DNA from: Enterococcus saigonensis
Lineage (GTDB): Bacteria; Bacillota; Bacilli; Lactobacillales; Enterococcaceae
Direction of reading: 5' to 3'
Assembly (NCBI RefSeq): GCF_011397115.1
Contig: NZ_AP022822.1
Span: 1,849,001 to 1,913,000 of the forward strand
DNA: 64,000 nt
Under the pieces are notes generated by a model. The model was not told the DNA's origin, searched no databases, and saw nothing but the letters and a program-made list of their open reading frames with translations. Below, piece after piece: positions 40,078 to 49,338 of the stretch. The translations under genes were made by a program, and so were the position numbers. The stretch's first letter is position 1. Each line of letters starts with the position of its first letter.

Positions 40078-41868
40078 TTATTTCTTTGGCTTTCCCTCTT
40101 CAGCCAAAGCCGTCTTAATCGTTTTTGCTACAGTTTCTGGAATACCAAGGGCATGAATTTCCGCAATTGAAGCATTTTGAATATTTTTTAACGACTTAAA
40201 TTCTTTCAACAATGTCTTTTTTCGTTTAGGACCAAGGCCTGCTATATCATCTAATTTAGAGGCAAAACTCGTTTTACTTCTAAGTTGGCGATGAAAGGTA
40301 ATAGCAAAACGATGAACTTCATCTTGGATACGTTGTAGCAAGAAAAACTCTGGTGAATTCCGTGCTAGAGGCACCACTTCTAATTCTTGTCCAAAGAGCA
40401 TTTCACTAGTTTTGTGTTTATCGTTTTTCGCAAGTCCTGCAATCGGAATATCTAAACCCAATTGATTATCCAAGACTTCTCGCGCAGCATCTACCTGCCC
40501 TTTCCCTCCATCAATAATGATTAAATCAGGAAAAGGTAGATTTTCTTTTAGAACACGTGAATAACGACGATAAATAACTTCTCGCATCGATGCATAATCA
40601 TCTGGGCCTGTCACTGTTTTGATTTTATATTTACGATATTCATTTTTAGCGGGTTTACCGTCGATGAAAACTACCATGGCAGAAACAGGATTAGTTCCCA
40701 TAATATTGGAGTTATCAAAGGCTTCAATTCGTACCGGTGTGGGAATTTGAATCGCATTGCCCAAACTTTCAATAGCACCGATAGTTCGCTCTTCTTTCCG
40801 CTCAATTAAATCAAATTTTTCTTTTAGCGCAACTCCAGCATTTTTATTGGCCAATGCCACTAGTTTCTTCTTCTCGCCACGTTTTGGTTGTAAAACTTTC
40901 GTCTGCAACAACGCTTCGACTGATTCTAAATCTATATCATCTGGAATTAAAACTTCTTTTGGTATGAAGTGTTCATTTTCTTGATAAAATTGCCCAATAT
41001 ATGTCAGAAAATCATCTTGCGCATCATTGTAAAACGGAAAAATCGAAACATCTCGTTCAATTAGTTTTCCTTGCCGAACAAAAAAGACTTGGACACACAT
41101 CCACCCTTTATCAATGGCATACCCAAATACATCGCGATCCATAAAGTCAGTCTGGGTCATTTTTTGTTTGGTCATAACTGTATCAATGGCTTTAATTTGA
41201 TCACGTAATTCTGCAGCTTTTTCAAATTCTAAATTAGCCGCGGCATCCTCCATTTCCGCTGCGATATTCGCCCGGATTTCTGTATGACCACCGCTTAAAA
41301 AGCGTTTAATTTCTGCCACCATTTCTTCATAAACTTTTGTGGGTACATCAAAAACGCAAGGTGCTAGACATTGCCCCATATGATAATACAAACATACTTC
41401 TTTTGGTAAAACTTTGCATTTGCGCAAAGGAAAAAGACGATCTAAAAGTTTCTTTGTTTCATTTGCTGCCCCCACATCGGGATAAGGGCCAAAATATAAT
41501 GCTTTATCTTTTAAGACCTTGCGAGTAATGAGTAACCTGGGATACGCTTCATTGGTAATTTTGATAAAAGGGTAAGTTTTATCGTCTTTTAACATGATAT
41601 TGTATTTTGGATCATTTTTTTTAATCAAGTTAATTTCCAACAACAACGCTTCAATGTTAGATTCGGTGACGATATATTCAAAATCAACTATCTCTGATAC
41701 TAATCGTTCAGTCTTAGCATCGTGACTACCGGTAAAATAAGAGCGGACACGATTTTTTAAAATTTTAGCTTTTCCGACATAAATAATCGTGCCATTTTTA
41801 TCTTTCATGAGATAACAACCAGGCTGATCCGGTAGGAGAGCTAATTTATTTTTAATGCGTTCATTCAC
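40078..41868 (-). CDS. uvrC: Excinuclease ABC subunit C
   Basis: About 596 residues from the GTG at 41868. A GTG 12 nt earlier is also in frame, but AGGTGA is placed 8 nt before 41868, and the protein then starts NERIKNKLALLP as in relatives. The GIY-YIG nuclease domain for 3' incision (about 12-95) has PGCYLMKDKNGTIIYVGKA. A UVR motif near 200-235 contacts UvrB (NLEFEKAAELRDQIKAID). The RNase H-like domain for 5' incision is around 365-540 (IEAFDNSNIMGTNPVSAMV; LIIDGGKGQVDAA). The C-terminal helix-hairpin-helix pair ends at IPETVAKTIKTAL. All parts are intact. Confidence 0.96.
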   Translation of the reverse strand: MNERIKNKLALLPDQPGCYLMKDKNGTIIYVGKAKILKNRVRSYFTGSHDAKTERLVSEIVDFEYIVTESNIEALLLEINLIKKNDPKYNIMLKDDKTYPFIKITNEAYPRLLITRKVLKDKALYFGPYPDVGAANETKKLLDRLFPLRKCKVLPKEVCLYYHMGQCLAPCVFDVPTKVYEEMVAEIKRFLSGGHTEIRANIAAEMEDAAANLEFEKAAELRDQIKAIDTVMTKQKMTQTDFMDRDVFGYAIDKGWMCVQVFFVRQGKLIERDVSIFPFYNDAQDDFLTYIGQFYQENEHFIPKEVLIPDDIDLESVEALLQTKVLQPKRGEKKKLVALANKNAGVALKEKFDLIERKEERTIGAIESLGNAIQIPTPVRIEAFDNSNIMGTNPVSAMVVFIDGKPAKNEYRKYKIKTVTGPDDYASMREVIYRRYSRVLKENLPFPDLIIIDGGKGQVDAAREVLDNQLGLDIPIAGLAKNDKHKTSEMLFGQELEVVPLARNSPEFFLLQRIQDEVHRFAITFHRQLRSKTSFASKLDDIAGLGPKRKKTLLKEFKSLKNIQNASIAEIHALGIPETVAKTIKTALAEEGKPKK

Positions 41869-42041
41869 GAGAAAGTTCACCTACTTTTTTTGATTAAATC
41901 TAGTTAAAATCACCTTCGATTATAGCATGCACGTCAAATAAAATTGAAATTTTAGTCTGCAAAAGCCTCTTGATCTAATTTGTACTTTCTTATTTTGAGT
42001 AATTAGCTCTTTAATGGTTGCGTCTTACCATCAACAAACAA

Positions 42042-42070
42042 AAAGACAGCAGAAATATTCTACTGTCTTT
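42042..42070 (-). terminator. Terminator of the L,D-transpeptidase gene
   Basis: 12 bp stem AAAGACAG.AGA/TCT.CTGTCTTT with one non-Watson-Crick pair, a short loop and T5 in the minus direction. Confidence 0.8.
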
Positions 42071-42075
42071 ATTTT

Positions 42076-44283
42076 TTAATAATAAATCTTAACTGGTGTA
42101 TTTCCCGGCATATTATAATAAAACCATTTTGCATCTGCCACAGACAAACGAATACAACCATGAGAAGCTCTTCGACCTAATTTCATTCCTTCGATGTGGT
42201 TAAAAGCAGTCGTTGTGCCTGGATAGGCAATTGGAACCGTGTGAAACAGATACACGCCATGTTGATGATATGACCGATAAAAAGCACCACCAGAACCTGC
42301 AAACCAAAAAGAACTTCCTCGTTCTGCTTGAATTTTGAAATTGCCATAAGGCGTACTTAAATTATTAGGCCACAATCCTAATCCAGTTGAACAAAGCATA
42401 GTGTAGATTGTTTTAGAGCCCGAACGAATATACACGCGTTGCTTTTTCACCGAAACTTGTATATTTAAGTTTTTGACTTTTAATGATGGATACTTTCCAC
42501 CTGTTGTGTACATGTAATAGCGATTATGGACATTAGTGGTCTCACTTGCTTTTAACCACCCCAAAGCTCCTCCGGGAAGTGTCACATAATAATACGTTCC
42601 ACTGCTTGTCCGGGCTTCTTTTACTGCCTGGACCATATAGCCTTTATACATTTTTTTTGCTGATTTTTTACTGCTATTAGGATCCGCCTGACTATAAAAA
42701 TTACCAGAACTAGCATTCACACGAACATAGCGATTAATCGATTTCGTACTATAAATGGTATGTGGATTGCCAGTAAAGCTGGCATTTAAATACCCAATCC
42801 ATGTGTTACCATTATAAATGGAGTAATACCATGCTCCATTTATGTGGCGATACTTACATTTTACTGTATAAACCTTGCCGTAGTATTTGGCGGAGCTGTC
42901 TTTTTTCTGCCAATTAAAATTACGCCAAAAAGTAGCGGTTTTCGAAGTGATTTTGACTTTTCGATTCTCTTTTTGAGCAATACCAGCCGCATTGTTAGCT
43001 TGTCTTGCTGCATTTGAATTCAAATATCCTACCCATGTAGCCTTGTTATCACTTAGACTATAATAAGTTGCACCGTTATAATGACGATACATTCCTTTTG
43101 CAAGATACGTTTTAGTGACCATGGAAGCTGTTGTACCTCTTTTTTTCCAACTAAAATTATTCCAAGTAGCATAATTTTTATTGGTAATCGTCACATAACG
43201 ATTCAAATTTTGATACACACCTTGACTCCCAGCAGCCCCCTGAACGTCTTTTGCTTCTATATATCCAACCCATGAATCTTTATTGTTTTTATTCTCATAA
43301 ACTGTATAGTAGGTTTTGCCATTAAAGTGCTGATAGTAACCTTTAATTTTGACTGTTTTGCCATAGTAAGAAGTGGTATCACCCCGAATACTGTCAAAAT
43401 AGAAATTGTTCCAACGTACTTTACCTTTTTGCATAAAGGTTCCATAACTACTTTTGGAATAATATTTTCCACCAGGACTCGTATTCACCTCCAGTCCAGT
43501 ACCTTTTTTAACAAAACCCAAAAATTGATTTTGATTGTTGTAAAGAGCATAGTATTCTTTATTATTTACTGTGTAAATCTCGCGGTATTGTAACGTTTTG
43601 CCATAAAAATTTTGATTTTTGGCTGATGTAAAAACATCTGGTTGAAAACCTAAATTTTTTACAGTTACAGCCACATAACCTATTTTTTTACTATAACTCC
43701 CATTGTGAAGAGCCAAGGCCGTTCTAGGGACCCAACCAATTTCAGAATCATTTCCATCTTCTTTGATAATTCGGATCATTTCTCGGTTTTCACTGGTTTT
43801 GGCACACTCTGTCACACGGTATACTTTACCTTGATATATGTTTAAATCTTCTTTTTTCACAAATTGATTTTGAGCGTTTAATTGATAAATAAATTCTGCT
43901 TCATTTTTAATTTTGGCATAAGTTTTTAAAATTTCTTTATTTCCAACTAAGCTTTCAATTAGTTCACCTTGTTGTGTTTGCATCTTATCGGCAGTGACTG
44001 ATGATTCCGTTGTATTTCCTGTAATAGTCTCTGTCGTTTCACTTGAGATAGTTTGTGTTGTAGCTGTTGAAGTTTCTGCGTTACTAGTAGTTTCTGTGGT
44101 AACTGTTGACTGGCTTGTTTCACTATCAACTGTTGTAGAATCCGTTTCTTCTTGCACTTTTGTACTGGTTGAACTTGTTGCACTCTTTTGTAATCCGTCT
44201 ATCTGCCCCCAAGCATTTAGCGGCAATGAAGTCGTTAAAATACTTGCAACCAACAATACTCTAACCCATTTACTTTTTTTCAT
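42076..44283 (-). CDS. Secreted L,D-transpeptidase with six GW/SH3-like repeats
   Basis: 735 residues. The signal peptide (about 1-27) ends near LNAWGQ. A Ser/Thr-rich linker (about 32-105) is followed by about six degenerate repeats of 70-80 residues (about 112-590), each with a YRHxNGxxYYxxxxNxxxWxGYLN-like ending that resembles GW or SH3b cell-wall-binding modules. The C-terminal YkuD catalytic domain (about 605-735) contains HGVYLFHTVP and the active site RRASHGCIRLS. Such enzymes make 3-3 peptidoglycan cross-links or attach wall components. No LPXTG anchor is present, so retention would depend on the repeats. -10 TATAAT at 44329-44334 lies upstream. Monocistronic. Confidence 0.85.
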   Translation of the reverse strand: MKKSKWVRVLLVASILTTSLPLNAWGQIDGLQKSATSSTSTKVQEETDSTTVDSETSQSTVTTETTSNAETSTATTQTISSETTETITGNTTESSVTADKMQTQQGELIESLVGNKEILKTYAKIKNEAEFIYQLNAQNQFVKKEDLNIYQGKVYRVTECAKTSENREMIRIIKEDGNDSEIGWVPRTALALHNGSYSKKIGYVAVTVKNLGFQPDVFTSAKNQNFYGKTLQYREIYTVNNKEYYALYNNQNQFLGFVKKGTGLEVNTSPGGKYYSKSSYGTFMQKGKVRWNNFYFDSIRGDTTSYYGKTVKIKGYYQHFNGKTYYTVYENKNNKDSWVGYIEAKDVQGAAGSQGVYQNLNRYVTITNKNYATWNNFSWKKRGTTASMVTKTYLAKGMYRHYNGATYYSLSDNKATWVGYLNSNAARQANNAAGIAQKENRKVKITSKTATFWRNFNWQKKDSSAKYYGKVYTVKCKYRHINGAWYYSIYNGNTWIGYLNASFTGNPHTIYSTKSINRYVRVNASSGNFYSQADPNSSKKSAKKMYKGYMVQAVKEARTSSGTYYYVTLPGGALGWLKASETTNVHNRYYMYTTGGKYPSLKVKNLNIQVSVKKQRVYIRSGSKTIYTMLCSTGLGLWPNNLSTPYGNFKIQAERGSSFWFAGSGGAFYRSYHQHGVYLFHTVPIAYPGTTTAFNHIEGMKLGRRASHGCIRLSVADAKWFYYNMPGNTPVKIYY

Positions 44284-44328
44284 TGTCTACTCCTTTATCT
44301 TTAATTTTCTTTTTATTTTTACAAATTA

Positions 44329-44397
44329 ATTATACCCGGGAGCAAAAAAAAACAGAAGTAAGAACCTACTAAAAAAGTATCTTTCTTGTTTTTTGCT
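44329..44397 (-). promoter_or_regulatory. Promoter and upstream hairpin of the L,D-transpeptidase gene
   Basis: TATAAT (44329-44334) on the minus strand has only a weak -35 match (TTCTGT region). Immediately upstream a long imperfect inverted repeat (44341-44397; AGCAAAAAA...TTTTTTGCT) overlaps the -35 area. It could end readthrough from rbsB-side plus transcripts or serve as an operator. The remaining sequence to 44505 holds nothing I can assign. Confidence 0.45.
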
Positions 44398-44505
44398 AAT
44401 CCCCGTCACTTCATGTTTTATTTTTACCACTCATTTTTAAATAAAAATGGTTAAAGAAAGGCTTTTAGCGTATGGTTCTTATTTTTCAAAATAGCAAGTA
44501 TAAAC

Positions 44506-44540
44506 AAAAAAACTGCGCCGATTTTACGTAGCACAGTTTT
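44506..44540 (-). terminator. Terminator of the ribose operon
   Basis: Stem AAAACTGTGC/GCGCAGTTTT with an AT-rich loop, followed by T5-7 on the minus strand, 13 nt after the rbsB stop. Confidence 0.8.
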
Positions 44541-44552
44541 CTTGATTTATCT

Positions 44553-45479
44553 TTATTCTGTCACTAAGTCAAGTGGGGAATCAATTTTTTCCTCCACTTT
44601 TTTGCCCGCAAAGTGATCATACGCAGCTTGTAATGCCAATTTACCCATTTCTTCTGGTTTTTGCGCAATTGTAGCACTCATTTTGCCATCTTTTATTGCT
44701 TTTAAGCCATCTTCAGTACCATCAAACCCAACAATGATAAAGTCTTTTCCTTTATTTGACGCCGCCTCAGAAGCACCTAACGCCATTTCATCATTTTGCG
44801 CAAATACACCTTGCAAGTCAGAATGTGCTTGTAAAATGTTTTCCATAACGGTTAATCCTTTCGCACGGTCAAAATTAGCAGATTGTTTGTCGACGACATC
44901 TAATTTCCCTTTTGCATAATCATCAAATCCTTTACCACGTTCGCGCGTAGCAGATGCACCAGGCACCCCTTCAAGTTCAGCTACTTTTGCATTTTCACCT
45001 AATTTTTCAATGATAAATTGAGCAGCCATTTTACCGCCTTCTTCATTATTTGAAGCAACGGTAGTTAATAATTTTCCTCCATCACTACTTCGGTCAATTG
45101 CAATGACAGGAATATTGGCGCTATTAGCAGCTTCAACTGCTGGTACTATAGCAGAAGAGTCTACTGGATTAACTAAAATGACGTCAACTTTTTGTTGAAT
45201 TAAATCATCGATATCGTTACTTTGTTTTGCTGTATCGTCTTGGGCATCTACGACTTTTATCGTGGTTTCATTTTCATCTGCTAATTTTTGAACCCCATCA
45301 CGTAATGAAACAAAGAAGGGATTATTTAATGTCGAAACAGAAACTCCCACTGTTAATTCAGCTGGTTTTTTTTGATCGGTTTTCCCTTCAGAACTACTAG
45401 ATCCACCTTCTAAACCTGTCGTTCCACATCCTGATAACATCAAGACACTTGCCGCCAATACGAAAAATTTTTTCATCAT
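44553..45479 (-). CDS. rbsB: Ribose ABC importer, substrate-binding lipoprotein
   Basis: 308 residues from the first of two ATGs (45479, 45476), preceded by AGGAGGAAGAA; the open frame extends 66 nt further without a ribosome binding site. The lipobox is LSGC with Cys near 18. The periplasmic-binding fold type I domain starts TVGVSVSTLNNPFFVSLRDG near 45. IDRSSDGGKLLTTVASNNEEGG near 135 and VFAQNDEMALGASEA near 235 match ribose-binding protein contacts. It is last in rbsRKDACB, and its transcription ends at a terminator directly after it. Confidence 0.93.
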   Translation of the reverse strand: MMKKFFVLAASVLMLSGCGTTGLEGGSSSSEGKTDQKKPAELTVGVSVSTLNNPFFVSLRDGVQKLADENETTIKVVDAQDDTAKQSNDIDDLIQQKVDVILVNPVDSSAIVPAVEAANSANIPVIAIDRSSDGGKLLTTVASNNEEGGKMAAQFIIEKLGENAKVAELEGVPGASATRERGKGFDDYAKGKLDVVDKQSANFDRAKGLTVMENILQAHSDLQGVFAQNDEMALGASEAASNKGKDFIIVGFDGTEDGLKAIKDGKMSATIAQKPEEMGKLALQAAYDHFAGKKVEEKIDSPLDLVTE

Positions 45480-45597
45480 TTCTTCCTCCTCATATAAGTG
45501 AATTTCTTTTAAAGGACTGAGCTTTTGCCCACTCCTAAAAATCATTTTGTTATTGTCGACTCTATTTTAAGGGCTTACATTTTTTGATTGCACATAT

Positions 45598-46563
45598 TTA
45601 TTTCTTTTTACGATCAAGTAAAACAGCAATCACAATTACAATCCCTTTGACGATTTGTTGATAAAAACTAGAAACGCCTAATAAATTTAGCCCATTGTTT
45701 AAAGTTCCAATAATCAAAGCACCAACTAAAGTCCCAAAAATTCGTCCTTTCCCCCCAGAAAGACTGGTTCCTCCTAAGACGACTGACGCAATTGCATCCA
45801 TTTCATATGCCTGACCAGCTGTTGGTTGAGCGGAGTTTAAACGAGAAGTAATAATCATTCCGCTAATGGAGGCCATTAAACCGGATAAAGAGTAAATTAA
45901 AATTTTGATTTTATCGATTTTGACCCCTGCAACAAAGGCCGCTTTTTCATTGCCACCAATCGCATACGTCTTACGACCAAAAGCTGTTTTATGCAAAAGA
46001 ATGAAAAGAATAATAAACATAATGAAAAGCAAAATGACTGGAAAAGGAATCCCAAATAAATAACCGCGACCTAAAAAGCTAAAGAAAAAACTATCTCCTA
46101 ACCCGGTAATTGGGTTTCCCTTTGTGTAGACAAGTGTAGCACCACGATAAATTGTCATCGTAGCCAACGTTGCAATAAAAGGAGCCATACTACCTTTTGA
46201 AATTAACAATCCATTGATCGCCCCTAAAATTGCCCCGGTCAAAAGACCGAGTAAAACTGCTAAAGGAGCGCTCATACCATTGGCAATAAAGCCTGCTGTT
46301 AACGCACTGGATAGCGCAAGCGTTGATCCCACTGATAAATCAATCCCACCTGTTAAGATGACAAACGTCATCCCAAAAGCAATAAAACCGTTAGCTGCCA
46401 CTTGGCGCAATAAATTTAATAAGTTGTTAGGGTTTAAAAATTCACTATTCATAACTGAAACAACAATGACCAAGACAATAAGTGCAAGTAGTGGTCCTAA
46501 TTTTGTAATAATCCCCGCTGCATCAAAATTACTTTTGTTAGCGACGTTTTTTTTATTCTCCAT
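45598..46563 (-). CDS. rbsC: Ribose ABC importer, permease
   Basis: 321 residues, about eight to ten hydrophobic segments, CUT2 permease family. AFGMTFVILTGGIDLSVGS near 62-80 and the conserved DAIASVVLGGTSLSGGKGRIFGT near 255-277 identify RbsC. It starts 2 nt after the stop of rbsA. The 118 nt gap to rbsB carries no clear hairpin. Confidence 0.94.
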   Translation of the reverse strand: MENKKNVANKSNFDAAGIITKLGPLLALIVLVIVVSVMNSEFLNPNNLLNLLRQVAANGFIAFGMTFVILTGGIDLSVGSTLALSSALTAGFIANGMSAPLAVLLGLLTGAILGAINGLLISKGSMAPFIATLATMTIYRGATLVYTKGNPITGLGDSFFFSFLGRGYLFGIPFPVILLFIMFIILFILLHKTAFGRKTYAIGGNEKAAFVAGVKIDKIKILIYSLSGLMASISGMIITSRLNSAQPTAGQAYEMDAIASVVLGGTSLSGGKGRIFGTLVGALIIGTLNNGLNLLGVSSFYQQIVKGIVIVIAVLLDRKKK

Positions 46564-46565
46564 TT

Positions 46566-48050
46566 TTATTTTCCTCCTGTTGCATATGTCATAATTTTTT
46601 CTTGGTCAAAATCTTCTTTTTGTAGTTCACCGTTAATTTTTCCTTCATGAACAACCACGATACGGTCACTTACTCCCATTACTTCTGGTAAGTCACTTGA
46701 AACGACAATAATCCCAACCCCACGATCTGCTAATTCATTCATCAGTTGATATATTTCACGTTTCGCACCTACATCTACTCCTCTTGTTGGTTCATCTAAA
46801 ATCAATACTTTTGGTCCTGCACCGATCCATTTAGCTAAAACGACTTTTTGCTGATTTCCACCAGATAAATCGCCAACTATATCATTTTCAGACTGAACTT
46901 TAATTAAAAGACGTTGAATCAATAATTCTGCAAATTCTGCTTCTGTTTTCTTATCTACCAAACCATTTTTTATAAAGCCATCTATGGAAGGTAGCGTAAT
47001 ATTATCTAAAACCGAAAAATCTAATACTAAACCTTCTGATTTTCTATCTTCAGTTAAAAAGCCAATCCCATTTTGAATTGATTTAGCTGGTGATTCGATT
47101 TTTTTCTCTTCACCTTCAATCGTAATTGTTCCTGCTCGCAAAGGATCCAAGCCAAAAATTCCTCGCATAATTTCTGTTCGACCAGCACCCATTAAACCGG
47201 AAAAACCCACAATTTCACCACTTCGAACTTTAAAAGAAATATCTTTAAAAGCACCGTTTGCGCCAGTCAGATGATCTGCGGTAAAGACAACATCCCCAAT
47301 AAGAGCGGTCTTTTTAGGGTAATAATCGGAAATTTCACGTCCTACCATTTTTCGTACAACTTCATTGACGTCTGTTTCGCTAGTTTTGCTGGTATCAATG
47401 GACAGACCGTCTCGCATCACTGTAATCACATCGCTAATTTGAAAAATTTCTTCCATTCGGTGAGAAATATAAACAATTGCAACATCTCGCGCTTTTAATT
47501 GATGAATAATTTTAAATAACGCTTTAATTTCTGTATCAGACAGTGCAGCAGTAGGCTCATCCATAATCAAAATTTTTGCATCGGTCATTAACGCCTTGGT
47601 AATTTCAATCATTTGCTGTTGTCCTACTGACAACTCTTCTAACTCCTTATCTAAATCAAGAAAAATTCCTAACTGATTAAAATGGTGTAACGCAACTTCA
47701 CGCATTTTCTTGGTATCCAACAAGCCAAAAGGTTTCTTTAACTCGTTGTTTAAAAACAAATTTTCCAATACTGTCATTTGAGGCCAGGAATTCATTTCTT
47801 GATGGATGAAGCTGATTCCAAACTCTTCTGCTTCTTTTGGACCAGAAAATGTTTTTTCCTGCCCATCAATTAAAATTGTACCGGCATCTTTTTTATGCAA
47901 ACCCGTTAATATATTCATTAACGTTGATTTACCTGCCCCATTTTCTCCCATTAAAGCGTGAATTTCGCCACTTTTTAACATAATAGTAACATCGCGTAAA
48001 ACCTGATTTGTTCCAAAAGATTTCGAAATGTTTTTCATTTCAACGTACAT
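46566..48050 (-). CDS. rbsA: Ribose ABC importer, double-domain ATPase
   Basis: 494 residues with two ATPase domains in tandem. The N-terminal one has Walker A GENGAGKSTL near 36, signature LSVGQQQMIEI near 138 and Walker B ILIMDEPTAAL near 159. The C-terminal one has a degenerate Walker A (GLMGAGRTE near 285, with Arg in place of the usual Lys), as is normal for RbsA, and signature LSGGNQQKVVLAKW near 395. This asymmetry is a family trait, not a defect. It lies 12 nt downstream of rbsD. Confidence 0.95.
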   Translation of the reverse strand: MYVEMKNISKSFGTNQVLRDVTIMLKSGEIHALMGENGAGKSTLMNILTGLHKKDAGTILIDGQEKTFSGPKEAEEFGISFIHQEMNSWPQMTVLENLFLNNELKKPFGLLDTKKMREVALHHFNQLGIFLDLDKELEELSVGQQQMIEITKALMTDAKILIMDEPTAALSDTEIKALFKIIHQLKARDVAIVYISHRMEEIFQISDVITVMRDGLSIDTSKTSETDVNEVVRKMVGREISDYYPKKTALIGDVVFTADHLTGANGAFKDISFKVRSGEIVGFSGLMGAGRTEIMRGIFGLDPLRAGTITIEGEEKKIESPAKSIQNGIGFLTEDRKSEGLVLDFSVLDNITLPSIDGFIKNGLVDKKTEAEFAELLIQRLLIKVQSENDIVGDLSGGNQQKVVLAKWIGAGPKVLILDEPTRGVDVGAKREIYQLMNELADRGVGIIVVSSDLPEVMGVSDRIVVVHEGKINGELQKEDFDQEKIMTYATGGK

Positions 48051-48062
48051 GTTATCCCCTCC

Positions 48063-48461
48063 TTAAAAGATGACAGTAGACTGTAAAATAATATTGGAAT
48101 AAGGCGTCACTTCACCTGTGCGAATAACAGCTTTACTATTTCCTGTTTGCTTTTTAAATTCTTCATGAGAAACATACACAACTTCTACCTCTTTAGGTAG
48201 CGCTTTCAAAACTTCTCGCAATTGTTGTTCATTTTGCGTTTTAATTTCTTCAGCCAAAATGACTTTTTCAATTACCATATCTGAAAGAATTGTTAACAAT
48301 ACTTCTTTAAAACTGGGAAGTCCAAACTTCAAAGCTAAATCGATTTTGGGCACACCATTGGGAACCGGTAAGCCCGCATCCCCGATGGTTATTTGATCTG
48401 TGTGACCTAAATCGGCTAAAAGCTTCGTAATATCACTATTTAAAATGCCATGTTTTTTCAT
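48063..48461 (-). CDS. rbsD: D-ribose pyranase
   Basis: 132 residues, the usual length. It interconverts beta-pyranose and beta-furanose forms of ribose so that RbsK can use it. Catalytic His20 lies in LGHTDQITIGDAGLPVP near 19-34, and the C-terminal Y in VTPYSNIIL is conserved. It overlaps the rbsK stop by 26 nt. Confidence 0.95.
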   Translation of the reverse strand: MKKHGILNSDITKLLADLGHTDQITIGDAGLPVPNGVPKIDLALKFGLPSFKEVLLTILSDMVIEKVILAEEIKTQNEQQLREVLKALPKEVEVVYVSHEEFKKQTGNSKAVIRTGEVTPYSNIILQSTVIF

Positions 48462-49338
48462 ATTGTGATTGCTCCTTCATCTTTTCTAGTGTTGGCATAC
48501 CACCTTGGGCCCCAAAGCCTTGCACTGAGATAGCAGCAGCTAAATTAGCAAAACGTAAAGCTTCTGACATTTTCAAACCTTGTAACAAGGCCGTCGCCAT
48601 TGCCGCATTAAAAGTATCTCCTGCTCCCGTGGTATCAACCGGCTGTACTTCAAAAGCCGGTACAATTTCTTCTTTTTTGCCGTCGTGATAAATTGCCCCC
48701 ATCGCCCCAAGCGTAATGACTAATTTATTGGGATATTTGGCTAATATCTCTGAACGACTTTGATCTGGAAACATAATGGCTGATTCATGTTCATTAGGTG
48801 TTAAGTATGTTACTTTTTTGATATATTCATCTGCAATAAAGCGAGCCGGGGCAGGATTTAATAGTGTCTTAATCCCGTGTTCCCAACAAAAATCAATAAT
48901 CGCTTCATTTGTATTTTGAGGAATTTCATTTTGTAAAATAACTAAATCGCTACTTAATAACTGCTGTGTGAATTTTTTTATAGTTTCAGGTTTTACTTCA
49001 TTATTGGCAGCAGGAATGACAATAATGCTGTTATCATTATCGTATAAAACAATATGTGCTGAACCACTTTCAGCATGTGTAACCCGTTCCACACATGCCA
49101 CGTCAACGCCATTTTCAATCAAATTATTCAAAATTGCGACTCCAAAATCATCGGTACCCACTGCACCAGCAATTGCAACTTCCATCCCTAAACGACTAGC
49201 AGCCACTGCCTGATTGGCTCCTTTGCCACCAAAAGCTGTCGCAAATTTTTCACCAAAAACTGTTTCACCTTGATTTGGTTTAATAGTCGTGGTAACAACA
49301 AAATCTGTCGACATACTTCCTACAACTGTAATTTTCAT
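48436..49338 (-). CDS. rbsK: Ribokinase
   Basis: 300 residues, PfkB family. Signature 1 is GGKGANQAVAASRLG near 37-51. Signature 2 with the catalytic Asp is DTTGAGDTFNAAMATAL near 243-259. It phosphorylates ribose to ribose 5-phosphate with ATP. The start overlaps the rbsR stop by 4 nt. The binding residues SMSTDFVV at the N-terminus are kept. Confidence 0.96.
   Translation of the reverse strand: MKITVVGSMSTDFVVTTTIKPNQGETVFGEKFATAFGGKGANQAVAASRLGMEVAIAGAVGTDDFGVAILNNLIENGVDVACVERVTHAESGSAHIVLYDNDNSIIVIPAANNEVKPETIKKFTQQLLSSDLVILQNEIPQNTNEAIIDFCWEHGIKTLLNPAPARFIADEYIKKVTYLTPNEHESAIMFPDQSRSEILAKYPNKLVITLGAMGAIYHDGKKEEIVPAFEVQPVDTTGAGDTFNAAMATALLQGLKMSEALRFANLAAAISVQGFGAQGGMPTLEKMKEQSQYEKTWHFK

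Noticed and set aside
46566..48050. Degenerate second Walker A of RbsA as a sign of gene decay
   Set aside because: This asymmetry is normal for double-domain sugar ATPases of this family.
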